DNA of 64,000 nt, from the NCBI GenBank assembly GCA_964408805.1, contig CAYPAV010000011.1, forward strand, positions 109,293-173,292, read 5' to 3'. A model generated the notes under the pieces. It made no database searches and had not been told where the DNA came from. It saw only the letters and a list, made by a program, of their open reading frames with translations. Shown one piece after another: positions 1 through 7,393 of this stretch. The stretch's first letter is position 1; each line of letters opens with the position of its first letter. The translations under genes and the position numbers were made by a program. This DNA is from CAYPAV01 sp964408805. Its GTDB lineage: Bacteria; Pseudomonadota; Alphaproteobacteria; UBA8366.

Positions 1-732
1 TTCGACGACCGGGTCCCGGTTTTGCCGCCGCTGGCGCTTGCCGATATGGTGGCCGGACTCTACGGCGCCATGGCGACGCTGATCGCGCTCCGCGAGCGCG
101 AGGTCAAGGGCGGCACCGGCCAGGTGATCGACCTTTCCCTGCTGGAGCCGGTTTTCTCGATTTTGGGTGCCCAGGCGGCGCTGCACAAGCTCTCCGGCAA
201 GGTTCCCGTGCGCGCCGGCAGCGGCTCCAACACGACGGCGCCTCGCAATGCCTACGCCACGAGCGACGGCAAATACGTGGCCCTTTCGGGATCGATCCAG
301 ACCATGGCCGAACGCTTGTTCCGCGTCATCGGCCGGGCCGATATGAATGACGATCCAAAGTTTCGCACCAATGCCGACCGGGTCGCCCACCGCCACGAGG
401 TCGACCAGATTGTCGGCGATTGGATCGGCGCCCGGCCGCTGGACGACGTGTTGGCGATCTTTCGCCGCGAGGGCATCACCGGCGGGCCGATCTACGACAT
501 CTCGCAGATCGTCGAGGACCCGCATTTCAAGGAGCGCGAGATTCTGGTCGATCTCCCCGACGAGGAGATGGGATCCGTTCCCATGCACAACATTATCCCT
601 CGGCTCTCCGAAACGCCCGGTCGGTTCTTCCGTCCGGCGCCCGAGATGGGCCAGGACAACGCCGAGATATTCGGCGCGCTGGGTATCGACCCCGTGGCGC
701 TGGACGACCTAACGGAACGCGGAATTATTTAG
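1..732 (+). CDS. CaiB/BaiF (class III) CoA transferase, 5' end outside window
   Basis: The frame is open from the first base, so this is the C-terminal ~243 residues of a class III CoA transferase, a family that moves CoA between carboxylic acids. Visible family features are an alanine-rich helix (ADMVAGLYGAMATLIAL), a GQVIDLSLLEP stretch, then N-[A/T]-Y-x-T-x-DGKYVALS and the C-terminal GPIYDISQIVEDPHFKER region that closes the intertwined dimer. The catalytic Asp lies at or just before the ADMVAGLYG segment; D at the ADM position is the likely nucleophile. A CitE-like lyase starts 9 bases downstream behind AGGAG, so the two are probably one transcript. That pairing suggests CoA transfer to a hydroxy-dicarboxylic acid followed by C-C cleavage. 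The substrate is not readable from sequence. Confidence 0.9.
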   Translation, partial: FDDRVPVLPPLALADMVAGLYGAMATLIALREREVKGGTGQVIDLSLLEPVFSILGAQAALHKLSGKVPVRAGSGSNTTAPRNAYATSDGKYVALSGSIQTMAERLFRVIGRADMNDDPKFRTNADRVAHRHEVDQIVGDWIGARPLDDVLAIFRREGITGGPIYDISQIVEDPHFKEREILVDLPDEEMGSVPMHNIIPRLSETPGRFFRPAPEMGQDNAEIFGALGIDPVALDDLTERGII

Positions 733-741
733 GAGACGATC

Positions 742-1659
742 ATGGCCTTGAAGGACACGGAACGCCGAAGCGATCTTCCGGTCTGGCGCTCACTCATGTA
801 TGTGCCGGTCAATGTGCCCCGCTATGTCGAAAAGGCGCATACGCGCGGTGCCGACGTGGTGCAACTCGATCTTGAGGATAGTGTTCCGCCGAGTGCCAAG
901 GCATCGGCCCGGAAACTCGTCCAGGAAGTGGCGGAGACCGTGTCCCAGGCGGGCGCCGACGTGGTGGTCCGGATCAATCAGCCGCTACGCCTCGCGGTGC
1001 CCGATATCGAGGCCTGCATCTCGCCGCGGATCGCCGCCCTGGCGCTGCCGAAAAGCGACGGCGCCAGCCATATCCGCCTTCTCGCCGAACTGGTCGAGGA
1101 GTTGGAGGAGGAGCGCGGCATGGAAGTCGGCCATACCAAATTCCTGGCGATGGTCGAAACAGCATCGGCCTTTCTCGACATCCGCGAAATCGCGACCGCG
1201 CACAAGCGGGTGGTCGCGCTCTCGGTCGGCGGCGAGGACTTCGCGCTCTCGCTCGGCATGCTGCCCGACCCGGAGACCATGCTTTATCCCAAACAGCAGG
1301 GTGTCATCGCGGCACGGGCGGCGGGCATCCTGCCCTATGGCATCATCGGCACGGTGGCGGATTACTCCGACCACGACGCCTATCGCGCCATGGTCCGGAA
1401 GTCGGCCCGCTTCGGATTCGAGGGGGCGTCATGCATCCACCCCGCGATCGTGCCCATGCTGAACGAGGGCTTCACGCCGACCGACGAGGAAGAAGCGCAA
1501 GCGCGCCGCATCGTCGAGGCCTGGGATGTGGCCGAACGCGAGGGCCGCGGCTCCTTCGAGGTCGACGGCAAGATGATCGACGTCCCCGTCGTCATCCGTG
1601 CCCAACGCCTGATCACCCGCGCCGAGGCGATCCGAGCGCGGAACTCTGGTGGGGGTTAG
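742..1659 (+). CDS. HpcH/HpaI aldolase / citrate lyase beta-like (CitE family) CoA-ester lyase
   Basis: A 305-residue protein, normal for the CitE-like family, whose members cleave acyl-CoA esters such as citramalyl-CoA, malyl-CoA or related 3-hydroxyacyl-CoAs using a divalent metal. The start ATG has TAGGAGA just upstream. Landmarks in order: SLMYVPVN near residue 18, VVQLDLEDSVPPSAK (about 40-54) carrying an acidic metal-site residue, a VRIN strand, MVETASAF (about 137-144, metal-binding Glu), VGGEDFALSLGM (about 164-175), and GASCIHPAIVPML near residue 230. It follows the CoA transferase by 9 bases, which fits a two-step pathway: activate a hydroxy acid with CoA, then split it. Assignment to the family is firm; the exact substrate is inference. 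Confidence 0.9.
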   Translation: MALKDTERRSDLPVWRSLMYVPVNVPRYVEKAHTRGADVVQLDLEDSVPPSAKASARKLVQEVAETVSQAGADVVVRINQPLRLAVPDIEACISPRIAALALPKSDGASHIRLLAELVEELEEERGMEVGHTKFLAMVETASAFLDIREIATAHKRVVALSVGGEDFALSLGMLPDPETMLYPKQQGVIAARAAGILPYGIIGTVADYSDHDAYRAMVRKSARFGFEGASCIHPAIVPMLNEGFTPTDEEEAQARRIVEAWDVAEREGRGSFEVDGKMIDVPVVIRAQRLITRAEAIRARNSGGG

Positions 1660-1699
1660 GCGGTTAGGTGTCGTTGGTTCGCCGGCAAATTACCGCGGC

Positions 1700-2812
1700 C
1701 TAAACCAGCTCCTCCGTCTTCTTGGCTTTGATTAGGTCGAAGTCGATCTCGGCGCCGATGCCGGGGGCGGTCGGGGCATGGACGAGGCCGTCGGCATCGA
1801 CCTCGACATCGTGGACGAGTCCGTATTTCTGCGAGGCGTCGGGCAGCAGGACCTCGAAATACTCGCAGTTCGGGATCGCCATGATCAGGTGAAGATTGGC
1901 GAAGTTGTTGAACGAGTTGCCGCCGTGATGGACCTCGTAGTTCATGCGGAAGGCCTCGGCGAGATGGGCCGTTTTCAGGCAGGGCGTCAGGCCGCCCTTG
2001 ACCGCGACGTCGCCGCGCAGGAAGTCGGTCGCCTGGTGCATGAGCCAGGGCGTATAGGAGGCCGGGTGGCCGCCCGGCGCGTATTCGGTGGCCATCAGGG
2101 GAATGTCGAGCCGCGCCTTCAGCTTCACGTAGTTGTAGATATCGTCATCCGCCAGCGGGTCTTCGTACCAATAGAAGCCGAGCTCCTCCGCCGCCTTGCC
2201 GACGCGCAAGGCCTCCTCGTAGCGATAGGCCCAGGTCGAATCCAGCATCACCCGATAGTCGTCGCCGACGGCATCGCGGACCGCGCGGCAGACCTCGATA
2301 TCCTCCTCCCAGTTGGTCGGCGGATGGATCTTGTAGGCACTCCAGCCCTTGGCCTTGATCGACAATGCTTCCTCGGCATAGGCGCTTGCGTCGGGGAGGA
2401 CGGGGGAACTCGCATAGGCGGGAACGCGGTCGCGATAGGACCCCATCAGCCGGTGGAGCGGCAGGCCTGCGACCTTGCCCGCGATATCCCACAGGGCCAC
2501 GTCGACGGCACCGACGGCCCTCGGCGTCGAGGTTCGGACACGGGTCCAGAGCGCCTGCCAGAGGCGCTCGCGGTCCAGCGGGTTCTGTCCCATCACCACC
2601 GGTTTCAGATAGCGGATCAGCGAGGTCGCGTCGTTGCGCGCGGTCCGCATCGCCGCCCCCAGGAAGGCATGCCCCTCGACGCCGGCGTCCGTCTTGATCG
2701 TCAGCAGGCCGAGCTCCGAGCTGCCTTGGAAGGTATCGGCCTGGCGGCCGTATTTGGTCGACGGGATGTTGTCCCAGGCGAACAGCGTCAGCGTTACGTC
2801 GTCGATCTTCAT
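1700..2812 (-). CDS. Mandelate racemase/muconate lactonizing enzyme family (enolase superfamily)
   Basis: A 370-residue enolase-superfamily enzyme, likely a sugar-acid or hydroxy-acid dehydratase or epimerase. It has an N-terminal capping domain (about 1-125) and a TIM barrel. Visible catalytic set: K161-x-H163 (AYKIHPP), metal ligands D191 (MLDSTW), E217 (YEDP) and E243 (ATEY), D268 and H295/H296 (EVHHGGNS). The His at the end of the barrel places it in the mandelate racemase subgroup. The start is supported by GGAGAGA upstream on the minus strand. It is convergent with the CitE-like gene and divergent from metZ. A second, differently sequenced family member lies at 4313-5434, so the two are not a recent duplication. 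Substrate unknown. Confidence 0.88.
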   Translation of the reverse strand: MKIDDVTLTLFAWDNIPSTKYGRQADTFQGSSELGLLTIKTDAGVEGHAFLGAAMRTARNDATSLIRYLKPVVMGQNPLDRERLWQALWTRVRTSTPRAVGAVDVALWDIAGKVAGLPLHRLMGSYRDRVPAYASSPVLPDASAYAEEALSIKAKGWSAYKIHPPTNWEEDIEVCRAVRDAVGDDYRVMLDSTWAYRYEEALRVGKAAEELGFYWYEDPLADDDIYNYVKLKARLDIPLMATEYAPGGHPASYTPWLMHQATDFLRGDVAVKGGLTPCLKTAHLAEAFRMNYEVHHGGNSFNNFANLHLIMAIPNCEYFEVLLPDASQKYGLVHDVEVDADGLVHAPTAPGIGAEIDFDLIKAKKTEELV

Positions 2813-2912
2813 GGTATCTCTCTCCTGTCCGGGTGTCGGCCCGCCATGTTTCCGACAAATAAGATAGGGGGCGGTTTGCGTCCTGCGAGCGCCGCCCTGA
2901 GATCGATTCGCA

Positions 2913-2941
2913 TTGACTCCCGATCCAGATTTGCCTAGAAC
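2913..2941 (+). promoter_or_regulatory. Candidate promoter of metZ leader
   Basis: TTGACT (2913-2918) and TAGAAC (2936-2941) are separated by 17 bases. A start about 7 bases further on would put the SAM-II aptamer at the very 5' end of the RNA, as is usual for this riboswitch. The -10 is a 4/6 match, so this is only a candidate. Confidence 0.45.
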
Positions 2942-2944
2942 CCG

Positions 2945-3007
2945 ACCAACGTGGTGATTTGGCCCGACCGGCTTGCGGCCACGTAAAACAACTGGCTAAA
3001 AGGTCGG
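2945..3007 (+). promoter_or_regulatory. SAM-II riboswitch
   Basis: The segment matches the SAM-II consensus closely: ACGTGG (2949-2954) pairs with CCACGT (2979-2984) to form P1. The conserved TGATTTGG loop follows the first P1 strand, a CGGCTTGCGG segment precedes the second, and an A-rich strand leads to GGCTAAA (2994-3000), which closes the pseudoknot. CCGACC (2942-2947) can also pair with GGTCGG (3002-3007) as an outer helix. SAM-II binds S-adenosylmethionine and shuts off methionine biosynthesis genes in alphaproteobacteria, usually metA, metX or metZ. The downstream gene is metZ. Confidence 0.93.
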
Positions 3008-3020
3008 AGCGTTCGCAAAG

Positions 3021-3050
3021 AACCCCTGACCCTCCCCGGTTGGGGGTTTT
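3021..3050 (+). terminator. Intrinsic terminator in metZ leader
   Basis: AACCCCTGACC (3021-3031) pairs over 11 positions, including two G-T wobbles, with GGTTGGGGGTT (3038-3048) around a six-base CTCCCC loop. The stem runs into TTTT at 3047-3050. It begins 14 bases after the riboswitch and ends 47 bases before the metZ start, so SAM binding probably favours premature termination. This is a structural reading; alternative antiterminator pairing was not computed. Confidence 0.8.
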
Positions 3051-3097
3051 CTATTTGCGGCGATCCGACCCGTTGACGATTTAACGGGAGAAGAAAA

Positions 3098-4294
3098 ATG
3101 GACGGATCCAACAACGCGACCAGAAAGACCTGGCGCCCGCAGACGGCGCTGGTGAGAGGTGGGCTCGAACGCTCGCAGCATGAAGAGACCGCCGAGGCGA
3201 TCTTCATGACCTCGGGCTTCGTATACGGGACGGCGGAGGAGGCTGAGGCCGCCTTCAAGGGCGACGTCAAGCGCTACATCTACGGCCGCTACGGCAATCC
3301 CACCGTCAGTACCTTCGAGGAGCGCCTGCGCCAACTCGAAGGGGCCGAGGCCTGCCGTGGCACGGCAAGTGGCATGGCGGCGGTCTACGCCTCGCTGATC
3401 GCGCAGTTGCAGGCGGGCGATCGGGTGGTGGCCTCGCGGGCTCTCTTCGGCTCCTGCCATTTCATCATCGACGAGTTGCTGCCTCGCTTCGGGGTCGAGA
3501 CGGAATTCGTCGACGGCACCGATCTCGATCAATGGGCGGCCGCCATCGGCGATCAGGTGGCGGTGACTTTCCTCGAGAGCCCGTCCAACCCGACGCTCGA
3601 AATTCTCGATATCGAACAGGTGGCGGCGCTCACCCACAATGCGGGCGGGCAGCTTGTCGTCGACAACGCACTTGCCTCCCCGGTGGTGCAGAAACCCCTG
3701 GAACTCGGTGCCGATGTCGTCATCTACTCGGCTACCAAGCATATCGACGGCCAGGGCCGAAGCCTCGGCGGCGCCATCCTGGGCACCTCGGAGATGATCG
3801 ACGACAAGCTCAACAACATCATGCGGCACACCGGCCCGTCGCTCAGCCCGTTTAATGCCTGGCTGCTGGTAAAGGGCTTGGAGACGCTGGACCTCCGGGT
3901 CGAACGCCATGTCGAAAACGCGGTCGCTGTCGCCGATTTTCTGGTCGACCATCCACAGGTCGGTCGGGTGCTCTACCCGGGCCTCGAGAGCCATCCCGGC
4001 CATGAACTCGCCAAGCGTCAGATGAAGAATGGCGGCACCATCGTCGCCTTCGAGTTGGAGGGGGGCAAGGATCGGGCTTTCCGGTTCCTGAACGCGCTCG
4101 GGCTCGTCGACATCTCCAACAACCTCGGCGATTCGAAGAGCCTGATCACCCATCCGGCGACGACGACCCATCAACGCCTGCCGGAAGAGGACCGCGCGCA
4201 TCTCGGCATCACCGCCGATCTGGTGCGGCTCTCGGTCGGGTTGGAGGATCCGCTCGACATCCAGGCGGATCTTGATCGCGCACTTTCCGCCTGA
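3098..4294 (+). CDS. metZ: O-succinylhomoserine sulfhydrylase
   Basis: A 398-residue PLP enzyme of the Cys/Met metabolism family. It makes homocysteine from O-succinylhomoserine and sulfide in the cytoplasmic methionine pathway. The N-terminal substrate segment has RYGNPTVSTFEERL (about 64-77), the PLP-phosphate glycine region is CRGTASGMAAVYA (about 86-98), D189 (VVDN) contacts the pyridine nitrogen, and K214 in YSATKHIDGQG is the Schiff-base lysine. The length and the LGGAI/SPFNAWLLVKGLETL stretch fit MetZ rather than the longer cystathionine enzymes. The start ATG follows CGGGAGAAG. Control by the upstream SAM-II riboswitch and terminator strongly supports the methionine assignment. Confidence 0.93.
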   Translation: MDGSNNATRKTWRPQTALVRGGLERSQHEETAEAIFMTSGFVYGTAEEAEAAFKGDVKRYIYGRYGNPTVSTFEERLRQLEGAEACRGTASGMAAVYASLIAQLQAGDRVVASRALFGSCHFIIDELLPRFGVETEFVDGTDLDQWAAAIGDQVAVTFLESPSNPTLEILDIEQVAALTHNAGGQLVVDNALASPVVQKPLELGADVVIYSATKHIDGQGRSLGGAILGTSEMIDDKLNNIMRHTGPSLSPFNAWLLVKGLETLDLRVERHVENAVAVADFLVDHPQVGRVLYPGLESHPGHELAKRQMKNGGTIVAFELEGGKDRAFRFLNALGLVDISNNLGDSKSLITHPATTTHQRLPEEDRAHLGITADLVRLSVGLEDPLDIQADLDRALSA

Positions 4295-4312
4295 GGCCGA
4301 TGGCGGGCGCTC

Positions 4313-5434
4313 TTATTTCCAAGGCTCCACCGCGAATTCATCGACCACATCCGGCAGGTAATCGAACCCAATCCCCGGCTTCGTCGGCAACATCAGCCTT
4401 CCGTCCCGGATCTCGATCTGGGTGTCGATCAAGTTCCGGAAATTGACGATCTGGTCGTCAGTGAAGCATTCGGAATAGGGCACGTTGGGGAGGCTGGCCG
4501 AGAGGTGGATGTGCATCTCGTGATAGGCGTGTGGGCAGACCGAGACGCCGAAGCCGGCCGCCATGCTCGCGATGCGGCGGAACTCGGTGATGCCGCCGCA
4601 GCAGACGGCGTCGGGCTGCAGGATCATCGCGGCTTCCCGCTCGACGATCTCCTTGAAGCGCCAGCGCCCGGATTCGATTTCGCCGGTGGCGACCGGGACG
4701 GGCGTGCGTTCGGCAAGGCGCGCGTGGCTTTCGATGTCGTCGGGCAGGAACGGCTCCTCGATCCAATAGGGGGCGTAGGGTTCGAAGACGGCCATGTAGC
4801 GGAGCGCCGTCTCCAGATCGCGCCAGCCGTTGTTGCAGTCGAGCATCAGAGCTACATGGTCGCCGATCGCCTCGCGGGCGGCCGCGATGCGCGCTTCCTC
4901 GGCGGCGAGATCGAGCCGGCCGACCTTCATCTTCACCGCGTCAAAGCCCATTTCGAGATAGCCTTGCAGCTCCTCGCCCAGCATCTCCGGCGTCTTGCCG
5001 TCGAGATAATAGCCGCCGCTGGCATAGGCCTTCACCGATCCCTCGGCATATCCGCCGAGCATCTTGTATAGCGGCAGCCCGACCGCCCTTGCGTTCCGGT
5101 CCCAAAGGGCGATGTCGAGGGCGCTCAAGGCGCGCATCGCCGAGCCGGTGCGGCCTTGCAGCAGGGCTTCCTGGTACATCGCGTCCCACAGGCCCTCGAT
5201 CCGGAACGGGTCCTCGCCAAGGAGGATGGGCCGCAGCAGGGCGCGTACCGCTTCCGTGGTCACAGAGCCGCCGGAACTGCCGCCATAGGTGAAGCCTATT
5301 CCCTTATGGCCGTCATCGCCCGCGACCTCGACCAGAACGAAATCCCGCGCCAGTACCTGGCGGGTCGAGAACGAGGTCGGGTTGTCGAGCGGCACCCGGA
5401 CGAGCGCCGTTCGAACATCGGTAATCTTGGTCAT
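4313..5434 (-). CDS. Mandelate racemase/muconate lactonizing enzyme family (enolase superfamily)
   Basis: A 373-residue enolase-superfamily protein. Visible barrel residues: K168-x-K170 (AVKMK), metal ligands D199 (MLDCNNGW), E226 (WIEEP) and E252 (TGEIES), D275 (LQPD) and H302 (CPHAYHEMH). The KxK motif plus the distal His-Asp pair is the mandelate-racemase-type acid/base arrangement, which acts on the alpha-proton of a carboxylate. It starts 13 bases after the stop of the alpha/beta hydrolase at 5448-6326 and both run leftward, so they are very likely one operon. A lactone or ester hydrolase next to a sugar-acid-type enolase suggests a small catabolic module, but no substrate can be named. 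Confidence 0.88.
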   Translation of the reverse strand: MTKITDVRTALVRVPLDNPTSFSTRQVLARDFVLVEVAGDDGHKGIGFTYGGSSGGSVTTEAVRALLRPILLGEDPFRIEGLWDAMYQEALLQGRTGSAMRALSALDIALWDRNARAVGLPLYKMLGGYAEGSVKAYASGGYYLDGKTPEMLGEELQGYLEMGFDAVKMKVGRLDLAAEEARIAAAREAIGDHVALMLDCNNGWRDLETALRYMAVFEPYAPYWIEEPFLPDDIESHARLAERTPVPVATGEIESGRWRFKEIVEREAAMILQPDAVCCGGITEFRRIASMAAGFGVSVCPHAYHEMHIHLSASLPNVPYSECFTDDQIVNFRNLIDTQIEIRDGRLMLPTKPGIGFDYLPDVVDEFAVEPWK

Positions 5435-5447
5435 GGGTCCTCTAATT

Positions 5448-6326
5448 CTATTTCAGGCCCGACATCGATTCGCCGATGCTGCGCGGGTCGCGGGACTGGA
5501 AGTGGCCCGAATCGGCGGCGACAAGGAATTCCTGGACCAACCCGTTGAACAGATCGGGCGCTTCCAAATTGATCGCATGGCCACAGGTCGGCATCACCGC
5601 CAGCCAGGACGATTTGATCGTCCGCTTCATCATGACGTTGGGATCGAGGCAGGGCTCGTCCTCGTCGCCGGTCATGATGTAGGTGGGAACGTCGAGCGCC
5701 GCCATTTCTTCCTGGAGGTCGTAGAGCGAAGGGCGCTCGCCCTGGACGCCGATGAAGGTGTTGGCCGCACCCAGCGCCGAGTGCTCGTTCCAGCGCCCGA
5801 CGAAGGCGGCATGGCCGCGCGGATCCTTGTTCTGGAACTGTACCCGGGTCGGGCCGAGCGTATAGAATTCGCCCACCGCCTCCATGCCCTTCTCGAGGAA
5901 GATCGCGGCGATCTCGGCAGTTTCCTTCCGCCATTGATCGCGATCGCCACCGGCGCCGTAGCCGCAGCCCGCAACGACGAGAGAGCGGGACATCTCGGGG
6001 AAATTGAGCCCGAAATGGAGCGCCGCGAAGCCGCCCATGGAGAGGCCGACGATATGAGCCTTCTCGATGCCGAGATGGCGGAGGACGTCGCGCGCATCCT
6101 CGGCCGCGCGAAGCTGGCTGTATTGTTTCGGCGTGTCGGGTACGTCCGAGGGCGGGTAGCCCCGCGCGTTATAGGCGATACAGCGGTAGTTGCGGCCGAA
6201 ATAGCTCATCTGCGCGTCCCAGCTCCGCAGATCGTCGGCGAACTCGTGAATGAACAGGATCGGCGTGCCTTCGCCGGTCTCCTCGTAATAAAGTTTCACA
6301 TTGTCGTCGGTCACCGCGAACGGCAT
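5448..6326 (-). CDS. Alpha/beta fold hydrolase
   Basis: A 292-residue single-domain alpha/beta hydrolase, with no signal peptide. The oxyanion HG-type motif is replaced by IHEFADD near residue 27. The nucleophile elbow is VGLSMGG with S96, the probable acid is in the TGDEDEP stretch near residue 222, and the His is in PTCGHAINLEAPD near residue 254. Such proteins hydrolyse esters, lactones or C-C bonds; 3-oxoadipate enol-lactonase-like enzymes look like this. GAGGGAGGATG precedes the start. It is the first gene of a leftward pair with the enolase-superfamily gene at 4313-5434. The specific reaction is unknown. Confidence 0.85.
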   Translation of the reverse strand: MPFAVTDDNVKLYYEETGEGTPILFIHEFADDLRSWDAQMSYFGRNYRCIAYNARGYPPSDVPDTPKQYSQLRAAEDARDVLRHLGIEKAHIVGLSMGGFAALHFGLNFPEMSRSLVVAGCGYGAGGDRDQWRKETAEIAAIFLEKGMEAVGEFYTLGPTRVQFQNKDPRGHAAFVGRWNEHSALGAANTFIGVQGERPSLYDLQEEMAALDVPTYIMTGDEDEPCLDPNVMMKRTIKSSWLAVMPTCGHAINLEAPDLFNGLVQEFLVAADSGHFQSRDPRSIGESMSGLK

Positions 6327-6409
6327 TGCATCCTCCCTCTCATATCGAACGAAGTTTTGCCGGCGCCGATGTTAGCGGAGAGCTCCGCCCGACGCCATGG
6401 GCGGCGGCC

Positions 6410-7222
6410 TCAGCGGAAATAGACCTCCTGGCGGGCGCCGCAGACCCTTGCGTGATAGGCCATTGCCGCCGGATCGAGATCGGCCGCCGGCATCGGCTCG
6501 AGCTCGAAGCGGCCCGCGATGTCGCGCCCGCGGATCAGGCTGGCGCTGTCGAAATCCGAAGCCGTTTGATAGATGTCGCTCGCCACGTAGCGGACGACGA
6601 AGCCAATCCTCGGACCCGGCGAGACGTTCGGCGCCGAGGCATGCGCCATGTTGACATGGAAGAGCGCGAACTCGCCCGCCTCCAGCGGCACCTCGCCAGC
6701 CTCGGTTTCGTCGATCTCGGCGGCGATGGTCTGTCCGCGCGACAGCAGATTCCGGCGATCGGCGACGTCGATATGCGGCAACGTCACTTCGTGCGAGCCG
6801 GGAATGAACCGCATACAGCCGTTCTCCGACGTCACCGGCGTAAAGGCGATCCAGGCGCTCACGACCTGGGACCCGCTGAGCCCCCAGTAATTCGCATCCT
6901 GATGCCAGGAAACGAACGCGTCGTCGCCGGCATTCTTGGCGAAGAAGGCGGAACTCCAACACAGAATATCCGAACCGATGAGATCCTCGACGGCATCGAC
7001 GATCGTCGGGTGGCGCACCAGCTCGGCAATCCATCGGAGGACGAGATGCGGCCGCTTGGTCATCGGTCCGCGGCCGCGGGCATCATCACCGAACCGTGCG
7101 AGATAGTCGTCGAACCTGGAGGCGCATGCTCCCGCATCCTCGGGCGATAGGACGCGGCGGGGAAACAGGAAGCCGTCTCGATGGTAGTCCCGAATTTCGC
7201 GCTCGGTCAGTTTCTTCGCCAC
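6410..7222 (-). CDS. Phytanoyl-CoA dioxygenase (PhyH) family protein
   Basis: A 270-residue Fe(II)/2-oxoglutarate-dependent oxygenase of the PhyH family. The iron ligands are visible as H107-x-D109 (SWHQDANYWG) and a distal His in FHVNMAHASAPN (H194 or H189). The arginine of FVVRYVAS probably binds 2-oxoglutarate. Start is GTG, with AAGGAA upstream; no internal ATG occurs before residue 54, which is too late for the fold. It is separated from the leftward hydrolase/enolase pair by 83 bases and is divergent from the cyclase-hydrolase gene. Members hydroxylate acyl-CoAs, alkanoates, phosphonates or ectoine; nothing here chooses among them. Confidence 0.85.
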   Translation of the reverse strand: MAKKLTEREIRDYHRDGFLFPRRVLSPEDAGACASRFDDYLARFGDDARGRGPMTKRPHLVLRWIAELVRHPTIVDAVEDLIGSDILCWSSAFFAKNAGDDAFVSWHQDANYWGLSGSQVVSAWIAFTPVTSENGCMRFIPGSHEVTLPHIDVADRRNLLSRGQTIAAEIDETEAGEVPLEAGEFALFHVNMAHASAPNVSPGPRIGFVVRYVASDIYQTASDFDSASLIRGRDIAGRFELEPMPAADLDPAAMAYHARVCGARQEVYFR

Positions 7223-7328
7223 CGGTCAATTTCCTTCTGGCTTTTGTAATTTCGGCCCGGACGGCGAACGTCCGTTCTTGGTGCATAAGGGACTCCAGTC
7301 ATATTGACCCGCCACCGGCCTCTGCAAG

Positions 7329-7352
7329 AGATTGTCTGTCGTTCGACAATCT
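7329..7352. promoter_or_regulatory. Inverted repeat upstream of the cyclase-hydrolase gene
   Basis: AGATTGTC (7329-7336) and GACAATCT (7345-7352) form a perfect 8-base inverted repeat with an 8-base spacer. It lies in the divergent region between the PhyH gene and the cyclase-hydrolase gene and directly abuts TATAAA (7352-7357), so it could be an operator over a -10 element. No regulator is identified. Confidence 0.4.
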
Positions 7353-7393
7353 ATAAACTGCCCGCGGCTAATTTCGCTCTTACGGAGGAGGCA

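Noticed and set aside
1778..2938. Long plus-strand open frame antisense to the enolase-superfamily gene
   Set aside because: High-GC antisense frame; composition is Arg/Val/Asp-rich and shows no family motif, while the minus strand has a full catalytic set.
2996..4201. Long minus-strand frame opposite metZ
   Set aside because: metZ is certain; the antisense frame has no recognised motif and would run across the riboswitch terminator.
5289..6422. Long plus-strand frame across the alpha/beta hydrolase and enolase genes
   Set aside because: Shadow of two real minus-strand genes; no motif, no ribosome site.
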